NCBI GenBank assembly: GCA_018466975.1
Contig: CM031558.1
Span: forward strand, 2,108,001-2,172,000
Source of the DNA: Sparassis latifolia
Taxonomy: Eukaryota > Basidiomycota > Agaricomycetes > Polyporales > Sparassidaceae
Direction of reading: 5' to 3'
DNA: 64,000 nt
Shown: in pieces, positions 35,144-46,223 of the stretch
How the letters are laid out: each line of letters starts with the position of its first letter
How positions within the stretch are numbered: the stretch's first letter is position 1
The notes under the pieces: generated by a model
Database searches by the model: none
Seen by the model: the letters and a program-made list of their open reading frames with translations, nothing else
What the model was told of the DNA's origin: nothing
Translations under genes and position numbers: made by a program

Positions 35144-36278
35144 TTATTCGTCCTTGCCTAGACCCATCCCCATAAATAATATCGTCTCAAATGTATCGTC
35201 CGCCTTACCCTCATTCGTTCCCCGCGCACCGACTCCATTCAACAACTCCCGATCATCTTCAGGAACCACCCAGCGGCGAGACTCAGGCCTCCGCTCTGCA
35301 ACAAACACAAACGTCTCGTCGTCACCGGCTACAGGGACAAAGCGGCTCCATCCCTCCCCGCTCTTCACAAACACTGGCGCGAACGAGAACCAGAGCCCAA
35401 ACGCGGACCAGAAAGGTGTCTCTTTCACGAGACTGCGGATTCTGTACGAGAGCACTGCCTGTGCGGGCGCGCCCTCTGGAGGGACGAACGGTGGAGATGT
35501 GAGGTGCAGGAGCGTGCGCAGGAGCGGCGCAAGTAGCGCGGGGAAGTATACCTGTGCGGTGTTCGCCTCATCTCGTTGTCCCGCACTCAGCGAAACAAGG
35601 GGCACGATCTGAAGACAACAGAGGGGGCAAGGGGACGTACCAGATCGCTGCAGACGATGTGAGTGGGGTAGCGGGGTGACCCCGCACTCGGTGGGGCAGT
35701 CCCGGGCAGAGCGAGATCGGACGCGATGTCGAGCGTGTGTGCGCGATTTCCCCATGCGAGGGGCCGGACGCGCACCGACTGGTGTCTGTAGAGGTTACTC
35801 TCGAGGAGCGGGCACACCTCGGGTAGGTCAGTCGCGACGACGAGATGGTGTTGTTCTTCGAGGGCGCAGCGGTCTGCGATGCGGGAAGCCACCAGCCCGG
35901 TCCCGGAACCAAGTTCGAGGACAGTCAGACGACGTGACAAACGCGAGTTTGTAAATGGCGGTGGATCAAACTCCACATCTGTTTCCCCGTGGGGAGGGCG
36001 GTCGACGTAGGCGAGTATGGCGTACGACGCTTCCCTGAGTAGACGCGATATTAGGAGGCGGGCAGAGGTGAGTGACAACTAGATACTCACCAGACACGGC
36101 CGGCTATGCCATATCTGCGAATTGCATTTTCCTGCGCAGCGTAATCGAATCGGCCGTCCGAGCCGACGTTAATGCCAGAGCTTTTGGAGATGCAAACAGA
36201 CTGTGTATCCTCCCCGACGACGGGTGCTTCGGAAGGCTTTATGTCGAGGTTGCGCGGGAAGTTTGGGCTGTTCTGCAT
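35144..36278 (-). CDS. Class I methyltransferase, METTL21-like (Methyltransferase_16)
   Basis: Three exons: MQNSPNFPRNLDIK... ending IAGRVW (ATG 36278), then EASYAILAYVDRPPHGETDV with the SAM-binding loop TVLELGSGTGLVASRIA, VVATDLPEVCPLLESNLYR, RVRPLAWGN and HIVCSDL, then IVPLVSLSAGQR to the C-terminus. VLELGSGTGL is the motif I glycine loop and VVATDLP the acidic post-I motif. About 330 residues. The WxWGN-like step and the SDL motif fit the family of protein-lysine methyltransferases (yeast EFM-type enzymes). The target is not readable from sequence. It is divergent from the PMP47-type carrier gene. Confidence 0.82.
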
Positions 36279-36572
36279 GCAGAGGAGAAACTTGAAGGCG
36301 AATAGACGAACCTTCCAAATTATGCGGATTACAGAATGCGGGGTAAATCACGTGCAGGAGTCGGGTCTGTGTGACCCGACTCCGACGCACAAGCACCCCA
36401 TGAGCACGATATAAGAGCCCCCCGCCTTAGCGTGTTTCAGTCATATGTTCTGCTAGTGTCTCTGTTCTGCCTATCTCCCCCTCCTCGTCCGTCCCCGTAG
36501 TGTGCAGGAATTTATATCTTCTCAGCCTTATATTGAAGCGACTGAACTCCTATCTATCCCGCGAACCTCACT
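36279..36572. promoter_or_regulatory. Bidirectional promoter with CGG-N11-CCG palindrome
   Basis: 294 bp between two divergent start codons. It contains a perfect 8-bp inverted repeat, GTCGGGTC-TGTGT-GACCCGAC, at 36360-36380. This places CGG and CCG exactly 11 bases apart, the spacing bound by Gal4-type Zn2Cys6 dimers. A TATA box (GATATAAGAG, 36409-36418) lies about 160 bp before the carrier ATG and is oriented towards it. Confidence 0.65.
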
Positions 36573-38187
36573 ATGTCTTCGAAGCCCACGCAACTTACAC
36601 CCTTTGGGTACGCCCTGGCGGGCGCATTGGGCGGGTGTTTCAGTAACGCGTGAGTTTTGTATTTGTCCATCGACCTGCGCCAGTCTTAACTGTGAATAGC
36701 GTCGTGTATCCATTAGATATGTGCGTATCTGTTCTGTTGTGCTACGGTGCGCAGCTCACTGTTGGAGCCAGTGTCAAAACACGCATACAGGCCTCTACAG
36801 ACGGCAGAAAGGATGACAATGAGAAGCTTGGTGTCATATCCGCTCTCCTGCGGATATACAAGGAGGAAGGCTTCTCTGGCTACTATAGCGGATTCGCAGC
36901 AACGATGCTGAACACATTTTCCATGCGTGAGTCTCCTATCCCATTTCCGTGATTTTGCGCGTTTTCGAACGGTGGCTGTGCTGCCACCAGTCTGAATTGC
37001 GTGTTGGCCGAGGTCTTCGGCCATCTGCCCGACCAGCCAGGTCGGAGTCGTACAACTGAGGCAGATTTGTGCGAATGCGCGTAATCAAGAGCGTCAGACT
37101 GACGATTTCTCGCAGAATACGCTTACTTCTTCTTTTACTCCATCGTCCGCACGTCGTACATCAAGCGTGTCGCAGCGCGGTCACCCAAGGGTTCGAAGGC
37201 CCCCGCGCTCTCCACGGCGGCGGAGCTCATCCTCGGCGCAATAGCAGGAGCGCTCGCACAAATCTTCACCATCCCCGTCGCCGTGATCGCGACGCGGCAG
37301 CAAATCGGGCACTCGCTCGACCGCCCGCGGAAACGCCGCGCGTCGTCCGTCGTCACCGCGGCGAAGGCCACCAATGGGGACGTGGAGAAGGCAAATGGGG
37401 ACTCGGAGAAGGCAAACGAGGACGCGAAGAAGGCAAACGGGAACACGAAGGCGGACAAGAAGGACGCGGACGAGCAGGACACGTACGATGACTCGTTCCT
37501 CGGCGTCGCGCGCGAGATCGTCGAGGAGGAGGGCGTGTCTGGCCTCTGGCTCGGGATCAGGCCCGGGCTCGTGCTCACCGTCAACCCCGCGATCACCTAC
37601 GGCGTCTACGAGCGCGTGAAGGGCACCCTGCTGCTCGCGCAAGAGAGCGCGTCGGGCAAGGCGGGCGCGAAGCTCAACCCGTGGACCGCGTTCGTGGTGG
37701 GCGCGCTCAGCAAGACGCTCGCAACGGTGGTATGTTCCGTTCCCTCTGGCTCGTCTCTGTGAACTTTATTTTGATGCTGGTTGCTTCTGTCTTACAGGTG
37801 ACGTATCCGTACATCATGGCGAAGGTGCGCATCCAGGCGCGCTCTGCCGACTTCGAGGAAGCGGTGGTGGAGCACCAGCCGCCGCCGCACCAACACGAGT
37901 ACCACCACAAAAACATCACGCATCATCCCGGTGCGCTCGAGATTTTGGGGCGCGTATGGCGCAAGGAGGGGTTCCTGGGATGGTATAAGGTTCGTGTTCC
38001 CCCAAGCGCGTGTAGTCCTTAAATGGTCTCAGCGGAGACTGATGACGTTCTGTGTCCGCAGGGAATGGGCGCGCAGATCACCAAGGCGGTTATCTCGCAG
38101 GCGCTGCTCTTCGTGTCGAAGGAGAAGTTCGAGCACTGGGCACTCATGATTATGGTCCTCTTCTACAAGCTTCGACAGGCACCGTGA
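36573..38187 (+). CDS. Peroxisomal carrier, PMP47/ANT1 type (SLC25A17-like)
   Basis: A mitochondrial-carrier-family protein of the peroxisomal ATP/cofactor carrier group. Start ATG 36573 (MSSKPTQLTPFGYALAGALG). The three repeats show PLDIVKTRIQA, then IPVAVIATRQQIGHS with GVSGLWLGIRPGLVLTVNPA, then TYPYIMAKVRIQ with GFLGWYKGMGAQITKAVISQ and ALLFVSKEKFE. NPAITYGVYERVKG is typical of PMP47. The matrix loop after repeat 2 is expanded by a Lys/Asn/Asp/Glu-rich insert made of short DNA repeats. The first carrier signature (VVYPLD) is in a 21-nt microexon. It shares its promoter with the methyltransferase. Family known in fungi to move ATP or CoA-type cofactors for peroxisomal fatty-acid oxidation. 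Confidence 0.9.
36700..36720 (+). other. 21-nt microexon, first carrier signature
   Basis: The exon CGTCGTGTATCCATTAGATAT lies between acceptor GTGAATAG and donor GTGCGT. It encodes VVYPLD plus two bases. Joined to the flanking exons it gives SNAVVYPLDIVKTRIQ, the hallmark Px[DE]xx[KR] of the first carrier repeat. Confidence 0.85.
37370..37460 (+). repeat. In-frame 18-bp tandem repeat in the carrier gene
   Basis: Units resembling AAATGGGGACTCGGAGAA recur four to five times with substitutions and keep the frame. They encode KANGDSE-like six-residue units in the matrix-facing loop of the PMP47-type carrier. The sequence is much more charged than its surroundings. Confidence 0.75.
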
Positions 38188-38578
38188 TGAAGATGCCGAT
38201 GTTCCTATACTGGGCGGGGGGAGGATTTATGGAAGGTGTTGCATTACTCATCCTGTATTTGCTGCTGAAGTGTATATACTTATTGTTTCCTTGTACGTCT
38301 CTGGACAGTGGTCAGTCTGCGGTTGCCAATACTTTGGTTTTCACCCGTTGAATTCGACTGCCGAATGTTGACTATATGCAAGCACACGAAGAGAGCACTA
38401 CACTGTCACGATTGATACATTTATAACCTTCATTCTACAAATATACGCTCACCCGCGTAAGCCCAATCTAACATCCATGACCCGCAATAATACGCCAAGA
38501 GATCAGAGAGATGCTACATGCAATATGCCAATCGCAGAGGATGCATGCACGCAGCCTGTCTCCGGAATAATAAATAGA
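38188..38578. other. Convergent 3' intergenic region
   Basis: About 390 bp between the stop of the carrier (plus) and the stop of the arrestin-like gene (minus). No gene is supported. Confidence 0.5.
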
Positions 38579-40195
38579 TCACGACACCCCCTCCCCTGCA
38601 TGGTGGAGGAACCTGCGAGGAACTACAGTAAGCATCTGCGAGAAGCTCAGGCACAAACACCCGAACCTCTGATTCCCGTTCTCCAGGAAACCGACGGTGG
38701 CGTTGTAGTCTGTCTCCTCCGGCGCAACATACCCAGGCGGCGCATACGAGCGCGGGATGATGCCCGGCGTGTTCACGGTGGTGATGATGACCTTCTCCGT
38801 CAGCAGATGCTCGTTAGCCGCGCCCGAAGAGACAAAACCTGGCGCCTGGAACGGTAAGAGAGCAAGCTGATACTGCAGCGCGTCCATGCAGGATCAGACC
38901 TTGACGGGCTTGACCTAAACACGAACACGTACGCGCAGTGTAAACTGGGGGAATGTGAAGCTGGGTTTCACGCTGGGTTTGACCCGTACTTCGCCCTGCA
39001 AGGTGCGCTTCCCCGGCTCAGGCGCGGTCTCAGCAGTGACCCAAAAGTACGCCTGGCCAACGCTCTCGCGGAACACGCTGTCGCTGCGCTCAAGCGCTGC
39101 TTCGTCTGTAGCATGGCTTCCAAGCGTGCGGACGCGGATGAGGTACAATCGGGCTGCAGTGGGAGCGGAGAGTATGTCTAACGCGTGCTCGTCTTCGCTC
39201 GCAAGCGTCAAGAACAGCGGGATCGGGGAACCCTTCGCATAGGTGACCTGTGCGGGTCGATGTCAGGATTTGCTTCACGGTCTATATCATTGAGGACTGA
39301 CTGGCATAGCTATGCTCAACTGCATGGGCAAAGGTAAGTGACATCGATATTAGGAACGACACCTCCGCGCACAGTGCATTGCAGCTCGATTTGACGGGTC
39401 TTGAAAAGAGTGCCAATGATTTTCACCGGAGAAAGCGTCTTCCATCCCTCAGGATCGCCATCTGGCCCAATGATTGCGGTTCCCTCGGTGTACGCAACTT
39501 GGCGTAAAGGCGACGGGGGATCGGCATGCGACAGTTGGACATACACTATCGGGACCGCGAGGCTGCAGAAGATCGGTCATCCTGTGAGACGTAACGCACC
39601 GAAACTAACTCACGTATGATTCACTTTGAACAGACCACGGCGCACGGTGACGACCAGTTTGTAATCTATGTAGATAGGGCTTGCGCGTTCCGAGAAGCTG
39701 GGTGGCAGCGGATACATGTGGGCTGCTTGTTTCCCCTTCAGGCTCTCAGGGAGTGTGACCTCGTTAGGGAAAGTGATCGTGAATGACCAGGATACCTTTC
39801 CCTTCTCCCTACCGGACGCCTTGCTGTCCCATAGGTCTTGTGTGATATGCAGGAACCTGGCTTCTTCCTGACCAACCGGAGTGACTCCACCGTCTGCCTA
39901 AAACGCTGTTCGTGTCCCGTACTTCAGCTTCCTACGAAGTTGGACGTACCACGATTGATACAGCCTTCACTCCATCCTGTTTGTCGAAGTCAAGTTCTAC
40001 GGTTCCGAGAAGCACGTCCCCACTGTGGAGTAGGATCCGCTTCGCGCCTTTGGTCCGGCTCTTCACCGTGAGCGATAGCCATGCTTGGCCCTTGCCATTT
40101 TCCAGTGAATACGTCTCATCAGAAAGAGTACTTGTCGGCGGCGTGCGCTCAGAATACCCAGGCAGCTCATGGCGCTCTGCGGCGTCCTGCTCCAT
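38579..40195 (-). CDS. Arrestin-like protein
   Basis: Start ATG 40195 (MEQDAAERHELPGYSERTPP). Exon 1 holds the first beta-sandwich: WLSLTVKSRTKGAKRILLHS, DVLLGTVELDF. Later exons give TPVGQEEARFLHITQDLWDS, SWSFTITFPNEVTLPESLKG, MYPLPPSF, IDYKLVVTVRRGLFKVNHT, then the C-terminal sandwich, VKIIGTLFKTRQIELQCT, VTYAKGSPIPLFLTL and a tail with PFQAPGFVSSGAANEHLLTE. The pattern (N-sandwich, hinge, C-sandwich) is that of fungal arrestin-domain proteins, which in yeast act as Rsp5 adaptors for transporter endocytosis. No clear PPxY motif was seen, so ubiquitin-ligase binding is not shown. About 480 residues with 4-5 introns. Confidence 0.82.
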
Positions 40196-40829
40196 TGTTG
40201 GTGACGGGTGTGAATGAGAACACAGTCAGAAACTGACCTACTGACTCTCATAGTCACGGTGCGCAACGCATTGACACCGATAATGATCTCTGCAGCTAAT
40301 CTTGACACCCACGAGCATGTGCTCGATGCAATTCTCTCAGTGAATGCGATGCGCAACACCGTCACAGGTAAACCAGTCACAGAGGCTGAGAGACATCTTT
40401 AGACCGCGCATCATCATCTAGCAGCCACAGAGTAAGCAGAACTGAGAACACGAACTTCGTTGGTTGAGCATAGTCGTAATCTTGCCTAGACTCGGAGCAT
40501 GTGACAACTTTGCGCGATGGGCAGATCTAAAAATAATTGTCAAAGTCTCTACGTACGAACATTATAGCGTGTATATACCGACGAAGGGGGAGATTATGCA
40601 ACGATTAGTACGAAGCAATCGATACGCTATGCTGGGACTAAAGCTACAAAAAAGCACAGTGATTAAGCAGTCCATCTGGAATGAGGGTAGGTAGGCGAAT
40701 AGTGAACACGACGAGATGCGAACGAGTATGAGAGCGATAGAGAGCGCAAAGACTGTTGGAAGAGGCGGCCCCGCGCCTGTGAGGAAGAGAGGGGCTAGTT
40801 GGAGCGAATCTTGGACGGTCGACGAAGTT
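40196..40829. other. Promoter of the arrestin-like gene, otherwise nothing seen
   Basis: About 630 bp between the arrestin start and the stop of the small Zn2Cys6 gene on the same strand. Short frames carry no motif. Confidence 0.45.
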
Positions 40830-41211
40830 CTACTTCTGGGCGGAGCTAGCAGGCAGCACATCATCACCTAGAGTTCTAGACGGGAGAGATCGAAAAAATA
40901 ACTCACACTGGTACATACGAACAAGCAATACCCCTCCGACTGCAGTTAGCACAGATTGGACGACCGTCGCACTTCATTTTACGCCCTGAAGCAATAGAAA
41001 CGGACACGTTCAAGTCGATTCTGCGCTCTGGATGTATATCACGCACCTCGACAGAACTGGCAAGCCATGGGTGTCCTCCTGGGTGTCCTCGGAGCATAAT
41101 ACTCCGAATCAGAGTCGGTGTCCTTGTACTGTGCTTGTTTAGCCCGAACCTGATGCCATCAGTAAGGTGACCAAAGCCGCATCAACGACGACTTACTTGC
41201 TCAGAGTCCAT
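40830..41211 (-). CDS. Small Zn(II)2Cys6 protein, about 77 residues
   Basis: Four exons splice in frame: MDSEQ (ATG 41211), then VRAKQAQYKDTDSDSEYYAP, RTPRRTPMACQFCR, then GRKMKCDGRPICANCSRRGI, ACSYVP, then GDDVLPASSAQK and stop. The six cysteines fit C-x2-C-x6-C-x5-C-x2-C-x6-C, a complete fungal binuclear zinc cluster. A basic patch precedes the cluster and an acidic patch (DTDSDSE) lies before that. There is no fungal regulatory middle domain and no dimerisation coiled coil, so it may bind DNA as a monomer or act as a competitor or adaptor; this is inference. All three introns have good GT-AG signals. The frame is only visible after splicing. Confidence 0.78.
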
Positions 41212-44200
41212 GTGTTTGAGTAGGTTTAAGATAGAGGAAACGAATAGAACAACACCAGAGAACAATGAAGAACAACAGGCCGGAAGCGAAGCACGGAAAG
41301 GTGCTGCATACTTGGGATAGCGGGATTTATATATACATGGTGGCGATGAGGTCCCGTAGTCAGTGCCCTGGAGGACGAACCTCCAGGCTGATCGTGGACT
41401 GGCAGAGATCTGGGATATACGTGCCGAGCGACGCTACGCGTTTCACTTCGATATGCCTGGGCGGCGGGGTGGTCGAGACGGATTACATGATATCTTCTCG
41501 TGAGGTGGTTGGCCGCCAGCGGCGGGAGTTCACAAATGGGCACCGCTGTCGTGCCAGCCATGTTTCGTTCCGGGATATTTTGGCACACCGACCAGCTTGG
41601 ACGAATTTGTTTAGTCTAGATCTAAAGGGAGATGGTGTACGTTAGCGAAATGATCGTGGGTTCGGTACCCGAGGAGCGGCCTCGGAAGGGGTGTGCGTCC
41701 ACTCCATAGGTGGGCAGAGGATAGACTATGATAGTTTTCCGGCGCCGCTGTTTGACACAATGTTGTCTCTCCCCTGACCGCAGTACCGCTGGAGCCCCCG
41801 AATATTGTCGCTGTGATGACTGGGTGGGCGCTGGCGGGCGTCGGGTAACCGTTTTGGCATCATCGGATCGGCCGGTGACAGTTGCAAGGCGCACGACGGC
41901 GTCTCCCACCATCGTTCTCCGCGACACTGCACGCGCAGCTGGCCTCGGCGCGGGAGGAGTTTTCTATCGGATGCACGGACCCAGCGGCCCAGGATCGGTG
42001 TGTCGCTTTGGAAACATCGACCCTGCATCGACCCATGGTAAAAAGTTCGCGGCAGAGATGAAACAGGACCTTGCGGCGCGTCAACGATGGCGTACTCACC
42101 AATCGTCGGAATGTAGATAACCAGCATCCACGTGGTGCCACGTGGGCCGAGGAATAGACTGGCCGGAGATCCCAAACGAAAGTTGTTCTGCAAACGTTAC
42201 GGCCATCCGCGCCTCAGGTTGTTCCCTCTCGCGCTCATGCAGGGTTGATCACAGAGATGTCCGTATAGGCGGGGAAGAAAAACGCGCAACGTGCACAGAG
42301 CCATACAGCGCGCACAGCAAAAAGCCCTCGCAACGTCTAAGATCTAAAGCTCCGAGCATGACTGCGACGTGACATCCATAGTGTCAACGCAAGAAAGGAA
42401 TGCTTGTGGTCCGCGGTGACTAGTGACTCGGCGCTGACGCGGAGACGTTCGGTCTCACGGGAGTCAGAGCCCAGCAATCGGGCGAGCGCTTACTTGCAGC
42501 TAGACAACAGCACTTGCACGTCGCAGGGCTACCGCCGATCTCGATCGGGAGCGCATCCACGGGCTCGATTGAGCGATGTCCTCCTCCTCACGAGTTTCCT
42601 CCCAGAGAGAGCTGGGTCGCAAGGTCGAGGCTTCAACCAAGGATTCGCAAGCAAGCTTAGATTCACCGATGAAAAACTCGGTGCACCGAGTACAGCGGCA
42701 TGCAGAACCGAATAATTTGACGTTGGTTACCTGGTACTCGCATTCAACGTTCATTCCAACGTCAACCAGGTATTCCGACGTCACCGAGGCGACCCGTTGC
42801 TGGGCTGCAGTCGGGAGAGATGTTTTGGGGCAAGCCAAATTCCAGGAAGAACTACCGGTGTAAGGGACCACAGCGTGCCAGAAAAGTCCACAGGTTCGCC
42901 AGTCTGGAAGTTGAGAGGGGCCCGCCACAATAAACTCAGGAACAATGAGCTCATGAGTATTGCACGGGAGAGACGGAAGCCGATGGAAACGGTCGGGCTA
43001 GTGGAGTAATGGACTCCGGAGATTATCAACGGCAGTCACTCAAGGGGAGTCAAACTGCGGGATGAAACGTTAGTTGGGCACAGATAGGACAGACGGTGGA
43101 GCTTCGGCGATGATGCTACGACCAAGCAGAAAATGGGGGAATGATAATAAATCTAATAACTGTAGGCCGTAGGCCAACCGTGGCTAGTATTCATGCACAA
43201 CGTGAAAATGAGTCGAGACGTTCAGCTGAGCTAAGGCATCGCCTACCACCAAATGATAGCCACGCGAGAGCCACAATCACACTTCCTGTGGTTCTGTGAT
43301 ATGGTCATGACCAAGGAGAAAATTTTATAACGCCAATGTTCTAGCGAGATAAGCCTTCACTGAATTGTACCTAAATGATGAAAAAAAGGCCGATGGATGG
43401 GACATACGACAAGGGCGGACGGTTATTGCATGAGACGGCGGAAAGAAAAATAGACCGCGGTGTGGGAGCGGAAGTAACAAATACCAACACTTACATATGT
43501 TCCGAGATGGTCCCGATTTTTCTGCCGGAATGGTCAAGCGCTAGGGCGCTTAAAGAACGTTCGCGGCAAGCATCGGGTTGCGCAAGAACTGCATATAATA
43601 TGATAGTCACGAAACCGGGATGAAAGGCGAGTACACATCCTGGAGGAACCGTCAAAAAATCAGCAGTGTGCTGGCAATGTGTGCATACAATAAAGCACTG
43701 CGCAAATTGATGATATACGAAATACGAGGGAAGCGCCGCCTCCTCGCGGCAGAGACCTTGCTTGCGACATTTGCCACCGGAAAGATTCGAACTTGAGACC
43801 TTGCAAGCCGAGTCGGGACTTGTCGTGCAAGATTCAGATGCACGGAAGGAACCGGGGAGTCAAAAGTGCAACAATTAAGAGGGTGGAGAGACCTTGCAAG
43901 CAAGGTAATTAAACCTGCTATTTCAAGCCTTCAGAAGGGCGTCACAAAGCACGGCCAGGCCCAAAAACACGTCTACCCACGGCTCAGAGAAGAATACATC
44001 CTCTCTCTCAATAGCTGACGAGACATCTGATTATTTGAATATAGGGCGAGAACTGGTCGAGAAGCCTCAGAGATCAGTGCGAAGCACGGATGCTTACTCC
44101 AGAACAAGATTTTTAGCCCGCATCAAAGGCACCAAAAATGCAGCTAGTATAAGGTGGCACGAAGACATTCATCCAGAGTCTGTGAATTTGACTTGACCTT

Positions 44201-44419
44201 GAAGCAAGAGGTCGCAAGGGTCGCTGAGCCTTCGAAGTCAATGAACATGAACAAGGAGCGCTGCTGACATAAGCCACATTCCGTTGTGGCTGTGCCGCTG
44301 TGGCGTTCACATCTGCCATCGCACTTCAAGTTGGTCTACTTCATATCTCTGAATTCTGGTCATCGTGGAACAGGCAAAAGTTGAACGTTAGAAAGAATTT
44401 GTGAAGTTGCTGGACCAGG
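41212..44419. other. 3.2-kb gene-poor interval
   Basis: No gene could be assembled. Long frames on both strands (plus 41265-41645, minus 41726-42193 and 42500-42928) have no recognisable motifs. Near 43752, 43794 and 43887 the sequence GAGACCTTGC recurs three times. It lies beside a tRNA T-arm-like stretch on the minus strand (about 43770-43800) that does not fold into a full tRNA. This could be a decayed element. Confidence 0.4.
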
Positions 44420-46223
44420 ATGTCTTTTGGGCAAGCATAATCTTTAGACTTTGTCCTCATTTTCGTCTGACAGAGCGCGAAACCGCGATGTTTGTGTAGC
44501 TCATGGGGACAGCCTCAACAATCCACAAATCCGCTGCTGAGCCAGAGTAACCCTCCCAAACCAGCAAATCCTCTCTTTGGCTCTTCGCAACCTGGAACTT
44601 CAGCGTTTGGGGCGCAAACCCAGGGCCAGGCTTCAAGCCAGGCCCCGTCACTATTCGGTGCACCTCTAGGACAGACTCAGCAGCCACAGGGTCAAGCTCC
44701 CACGCAAACGACGTCGTTTTTTGGAGCACCCATAAGTCAACAAAGGACACAGCTAAGCTCATCGTTACTCGGCAGCAGTTTCGGCCAGAACCAGCAGCAG
44801 CAGCAGCCTCAGCAGCAGGTGCCTTCCAATTTCTTCAGCCAACCTCCTACGAATACGCAACCGAGCTCATTCGGTTCCATCGGTTCGCTCTTTGGAAACA
44901 CGCAGAACCAACCGACAGGTCAGACAGGCCAGATTGGGCAGACGGGACAACAGCAGGGCGCATATGGCCTTGGTTTACTGGGGAGCAACGCCAACGCCAA
45001 CACTTCGACGCTTGGTCAAACTAGTGGTTTTGGCAATTGGGGCTCGAATCCTCTACAGGCGCAACCGACACAGACCGCTAGTGCCTTTGGAGCAACGACC
45101 GGTCCATCTCTGTTTGGCAGGCAGCCGTCCCAACAACCGTGAGTATAATATTGTTATTGCGGACATTGCTGCGCCGTGCCGCAAAACCAGAACACGAATT
45201 ACAGTAATAGACATTTTGTCCCAATGCAGAACTTTTGGGGCTAACCAATTGCCGGCTACGCCGCCTTTCACGAAGTCAACTAGATTTAATGACCTGCCAG
45301 ATGAAGTCAAAAGAGTCTTTGAGAATATCGAGTGAGTAACGGTTACTCTCTCATCCCTTTCTTTTAACTTATCATCTAGTGGTACAGTGGGCAAATTCAA
45401 GGCCGCATACAAATAAGCAATGACCTGAAGCAGCGGAAGCTAGGTGAAGAGGCGGTCAAAGGCCAGGAAGTAGTCCGCTCTGTACACAAGGTGCGTTCTC
45501 AGTTGATTGGTCGTCCTTATATTCCAGTGCCTACCTTTTGGCATCTACCGATAGGATCTGCTAAGTGCTATCACGACGCTACACTCGGATGTGCTCCGTA
45601 CACGAGACCTCAAGGCGAAGGTAGATCAGACCGTGCAAGACACCATCATCGCAACACGCATAGTCGACGGCTTCCGGAACCCTCAGCAGTACGGCGTGCA
45701 TCTCAAAAACCATGCGGATTTCCCATTGGAGTACGTGTTTTCATATCCTCTTGCAAGTACGTTCTTTATATTTACGATCTATCTGAAGATTCTTCAACCG
45801 TGTGACGGAGCAAATGCGAGAGCGGCTGAGGTGGTACAAGGCGACCATTGAAGTGAGTATGATTTCTATTGCCAGGAATTTTTATAGTGATCCCCTCTTT
45901 CAATAGCAAATCGAGCGGAAGCTATCCTCTGCAGCGACGCAGAGTCAATATACCCCTCAAGGTGTGCTTCCTTCTTTTATCTCTCTACTGCTTGACAATA
46001 TTTACGGAATATGTCAGCTATATCTTCCACTCTGGAAGCACAACACGCTACCTTCGTTGCTCTCGCCAGCAAGACTGCTGCGCTCGATGCGGAGCTGCAG
46101 AAAATCAAAGCACTGTATACACAGCTGTGGCGCGCACGGACAGGTAGTATGAGGGATCCATTCAATGAATTGGACCGGGGTAGCGGAGGGGAATTCGGTT
46201 TGGAGAGCATCAATGCCAAGTAA
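44420..46223 (+). CDS. NUP49: FG nucleoporin, Nup49/Nup58 type
   Basis: Central-channel nucleoporin. The N-terminal half is a disordered FG domain rich in Gln, with many GLFG- and FG-type repeats (PLFGSS, SLFGAP, SFFGAP, GFGNW, SLFGRQ). The C-terminal half is a coiled-coil domain over several exons: KSTRFNDLPDEVKRVFENI, GQIQGRIQISNDLKQRKLGE, DLLSAITTLHSDVLRTRDLK, GFRNPQQYGVHLKNHADFPL, NRVTEQMRERLRWYKATIEQ, AISSTLEAQHATFVALASKT and a tail SMRDPFNEL. This order fits the Nup49/Nup58 partner of the Nsp1-Nup57 complex. The start is uncertain: MSFGQ at 44420 would need a GC-AG intron of 39 nt to reach SAKPRC and SSWGQPQQ. Confidence 0.78.

Noticed and set aside
43760..43850. Possible tRNA gene on the minus strand
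   Set aside because: Only three of five T-stem pairs form and no acceptor, D or anticodon arms were found.
44280..44340. LKCDGRC on the minus strand, resembling part of a Zn2Cys6 cluster
   Set aside because: The first two cysteines and the spacing of the later ones are missing, and no exon supplies them.
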